From Candidatus Melainabacteria bacterium (GTDB taxonomy: Bacteria; Cyanobacteriota; Vampirovibrionia; 2-02-FULL-35-15), in the NCBI GenBank assembly GCA_023250175.1, contig JAHFBD010000011.1:5042-20356 (forward strand): DNA of 15,315 nucleotides, written 5' to 3'. A program made the position numbers and the translations under genes. The notes below the pieces were generated by a model. The model saw only the letters and a list, made by a program, of their open reading frames with translations, was not told the origin of the DNA and ran no database searches. Positions 14,601 to 15,315 of the stretch are shown here, one piece after another. Numbering within the stretch: position 1 is the stretch's first letter; each line of letters begins with the position of its first letter.

Positions 14601-15315
14601 TTCCACTTAATAGGGTTTGCTTCCATTGCTTAGTTATATTTTCTAATTTGGCAGCTTTTGAATAGATTTCTTCTTTGTATCCATCTTCCGTATCATCTGT
14701 ATTAGTTGTTCGTCTTGTAATTTGCTCAATATGCGTTCTAAATTCACTTGTCCCAAGCGTAGCTGTAAAATCAGAATTTCGTGATCTTTGACGCCATGGC
14801 TCTGCTTTACTTTTTAAATATTCAATGGCTTTGTCTTCACTTACACTATTACTGCTTAATATTTTTAATGTTTTTGGTTTGTCCTTTTCTACTTGTGCTT
14901 CATTTAATGACATTTCATCATCACGGATAGAAGTAGCTTCTTCAAGATGAGGAATTCCCCTTTCATCTAAATATATAGTTTGTCTATGTCCTAGATCACT
15001 CCTAAAACTTTTTCCCTCATCACAATTACCCACAGTAAGACCTCTTGCACATAATGCTACAATTTTGTTTTTTCGCAATTCATTTGCTAAGCATATACTT
15101 TGATGTCTACAATCCCCTAAATATCCCAAGGCTTCCTGTGCTCTGAAATAATCTTGGGTCTTGTCTAAAATTTCCTGTATTGATTTAGAAGTAGTATAAA
15201 CAGGTGATGATACCTTGAGCCTTGCTTTAATTAAGTTAATTTTTTCAGAAATAGTTTTTGCTTTTTCCAAAGCTTTATCAATAATGCCATTTTCTAAATC
15301 ACTACTATTAAAAGC
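11605..15315 (-). CDS. giant multidomain protein, transglutaminase-like N-part and DUF58-like C-part (5' end beyond window)
   Basis: The frame is open to the right edge, with 15 more codons upstream of the first possible start (TTG at 15270), so the N-terminus is off-window; residue numbers here count from that TTG (1,221 residues). A transglutaminase-like core is suggested by GDCRHQS (Cys54), DLGHRQTIYLDERG (His95) and PHLEEAT (Glu110/111), with Cys-to-His spacing of 41 and the expected small-domain order. The middle, about 120-850, is largely helical and charged, with a Lys/Ser-rich linker near 468-500, and I recognise nothing in it. Near the end, GYRELKPGESASRIAKASFRTG (1019-1040; quoted here as GYRELKPG and KASFRTG around a central R-I) matches the DUF58 RxYxPGDxxRxIxWxxSARTG pattern. 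It is followed by a vWA-like strand FVVDLE (1060-1065) and a helix-strand pair (HLHLFYRG, 1098-1105). The metal-site DxSxS is not present. No signal peptide or membrane segment is visible in the part seen. Confidence 0.8.
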   Translation of the reverse strand, partial: AFNSSDLENGIIDKALEKAKTISEKINLIKARLKVSSPVYTTSKSIQEILDKTQDYFRAQEALGYLGDCRHQSICLANELRKNKIVALCARGLTVGNCDEGKSFRSDLGHRQTIYLDERGIPHLEEATSIRDDEMSLNEAQVEKDKPKTLKILSSNSVSEDKAIEYLKSKAEPWRQRSRNSDFTATLGTSEFRTHIEQITRRTTNTDDTEDGYKEEIYSKAAKLENITKQWKQTLLSGNLKNILCALVDMNELKQSVKNKISYAKESYPIVSKFLEDIDTQTYIKEFVEWYDLPLNNTNDKLHLELISNSNLCINDDDVRLAVIHCIQQKPLPLLDSTSLPALEKCLNAWWSDQRLCPIESVIDLNLEIAKQTQKLKYDPEILLRNLECVLQRDWNWLPSPTIIAKTCEILRMLHPENIIEEKLIDSILHNTSLYETDTIQRALNAFHESGVLSQYFEKENDKVVLTSYLKSKIQERCYFGDCKKEEEKSSSDSIWSKHKMHSSNFPKSSKSIEDWLDITIEDHPYEKHMGKKYYWAFNGRHMWSHLSTLLLNLEELGVNLKDTISPKRAEKIIQGAFLEHKITPSLTSVDNPALYTSNQELNFNKPVSLILAGLHRDRKSPSNFGQNIAFFSDYFNVDLTKCLPDNFQKDETNLWKTTLMPSFLSTNTELLSLTSLPKEDFIEIIKINPLLKKFVERTQLEVPQNHRQKVVSSLFSIVPEAKEKIVGAIVSRLKEEKHPCTLEHTVRDLIGNCIPEHAQYRFLVLYTMLTKADFNTRLLRERLNKVFDETSDTAIEENLKEELISSLPDSCPLILKQEIKNELKTLTPQELKVFSAVLAEDRLIDSHENIFSNGNEIALPEPPKHFRSAEEMIDKNILDNIKELLESPQYKKLIQTFAVSNDLSSRGKYENENHMVDEPKLVEDKSYYLRKKRNYPKRGLGLIHRVVTNNSRSHWGSLLQSMILGLDAKEEKEFLSTSGKCFQQAKLLASNPKPKSNMQGEPVTSNGNVSLIQRSGKSKMYSRADQYGEQFMGYRELKPGESASRIAKASFRTGDDTFLTSDTRDPTNPSPKHFVVDLEFFNNAMSEMQLSDNLHNLIHILCKLAEKKEKQHLHLFYRGELLFSIHNDELKEMLSSKVIDDDFGERTKRTDFILNLNLLAQQAKKINDHYEYRYDYLPGTGQLSNKEWLPTINPGMPSKQGTAYVLSDNKDLINQSKKSLFQLWLQRHIDTLWCY

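Noticed and set aside
1..15315. CRISPR array, tRNA, rRNA, transposase or prophage genes
   Set aside because: No regularly spaced repeats, cloverleaf sequences, rRNA signatures or integrase/transposase motifs were seen on either strand.

Overview
The window is a compact, AT-rich stretch of a bacterial chromosome with ordinary housekeeping genes plus three less usual proteins. TGA is used as a stop (lpd), so the standard bacterial code fits. The organism makes peptidoglycan (MurF, MurJ). The MurJ carries a GGLGGPFHSA-type loop that I associate from memory with cyanobacterial homologues, and a YqeG-type HAD phosphatase is present. Together with the low GC this suggests a non-photosynthetic relative of Cyanobacteria (Melainabacteria/Vampirovibrionia-like), but that placement is inference, and a Firmicutes-like lineage cannot be excluded by eye.

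Layout: (1) 1-285, a small unrecognised protein on +. (2) 282-4161, a tight minus-strand cluster read dnaN - murF - pgi (sliding clamp, last cytoplasmic MurNAc-pentapeptide ligase, glucose-6-phosphate isomerase), with gaps of 7 and 12 bases. (3) 4162-4502, a 341-base divergent intergenic region with a good promoter for dnaN and five same-direction TGTGA words. (4) 4503-6328, lpd (dihydrolipoyl dehydrogenase) translationally coupled to a 139-aa unknown. (5) 6329-6593, a non-coding stretch with a decayed 77-base palindromic repeat and a T10G9 homopolymer junction. (6) 6594-7817, a cytoplasm-type protein with eight EF-hand loops. (7) 7945-9528, murJ on minus. (8) 9612-11608, a plus-strand run of yqeG-like phosphatase, arginase-family hydrolase and acireductone dioxygenase. 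(9) 11605-15315, one very large minus-strand gene that runs off the right edge.

How they fit together: murF and murJ act at successive stages of peptidoglycan precursor synthesis and export. pgi and lpd are central carbon enzymes. The arginase-like enzyme and acireductone dioxygenase are both metal enzymes of nitrogen or sulfur salvage, but no pathway partners lie beside them. Two of the three convergent gene pairs share a 4-base palindromic stop overlap (CTAG, TTAA), leaving no room for a terminator.

The most interesting item is the giant protein at the right end. Its N-terminal part has a transglutaminase-like Cys-His-acid pattern and its C-terminal part a DUF58-like signature, two domains usually encoded by separate neighbouring genes next to a MoxR AAA+ ATPase. 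Here they seem joined in one chain of more than 1,230 residues. The arginase-family protein also keeps all its metal ligands but has altered substrate-pocket positions.
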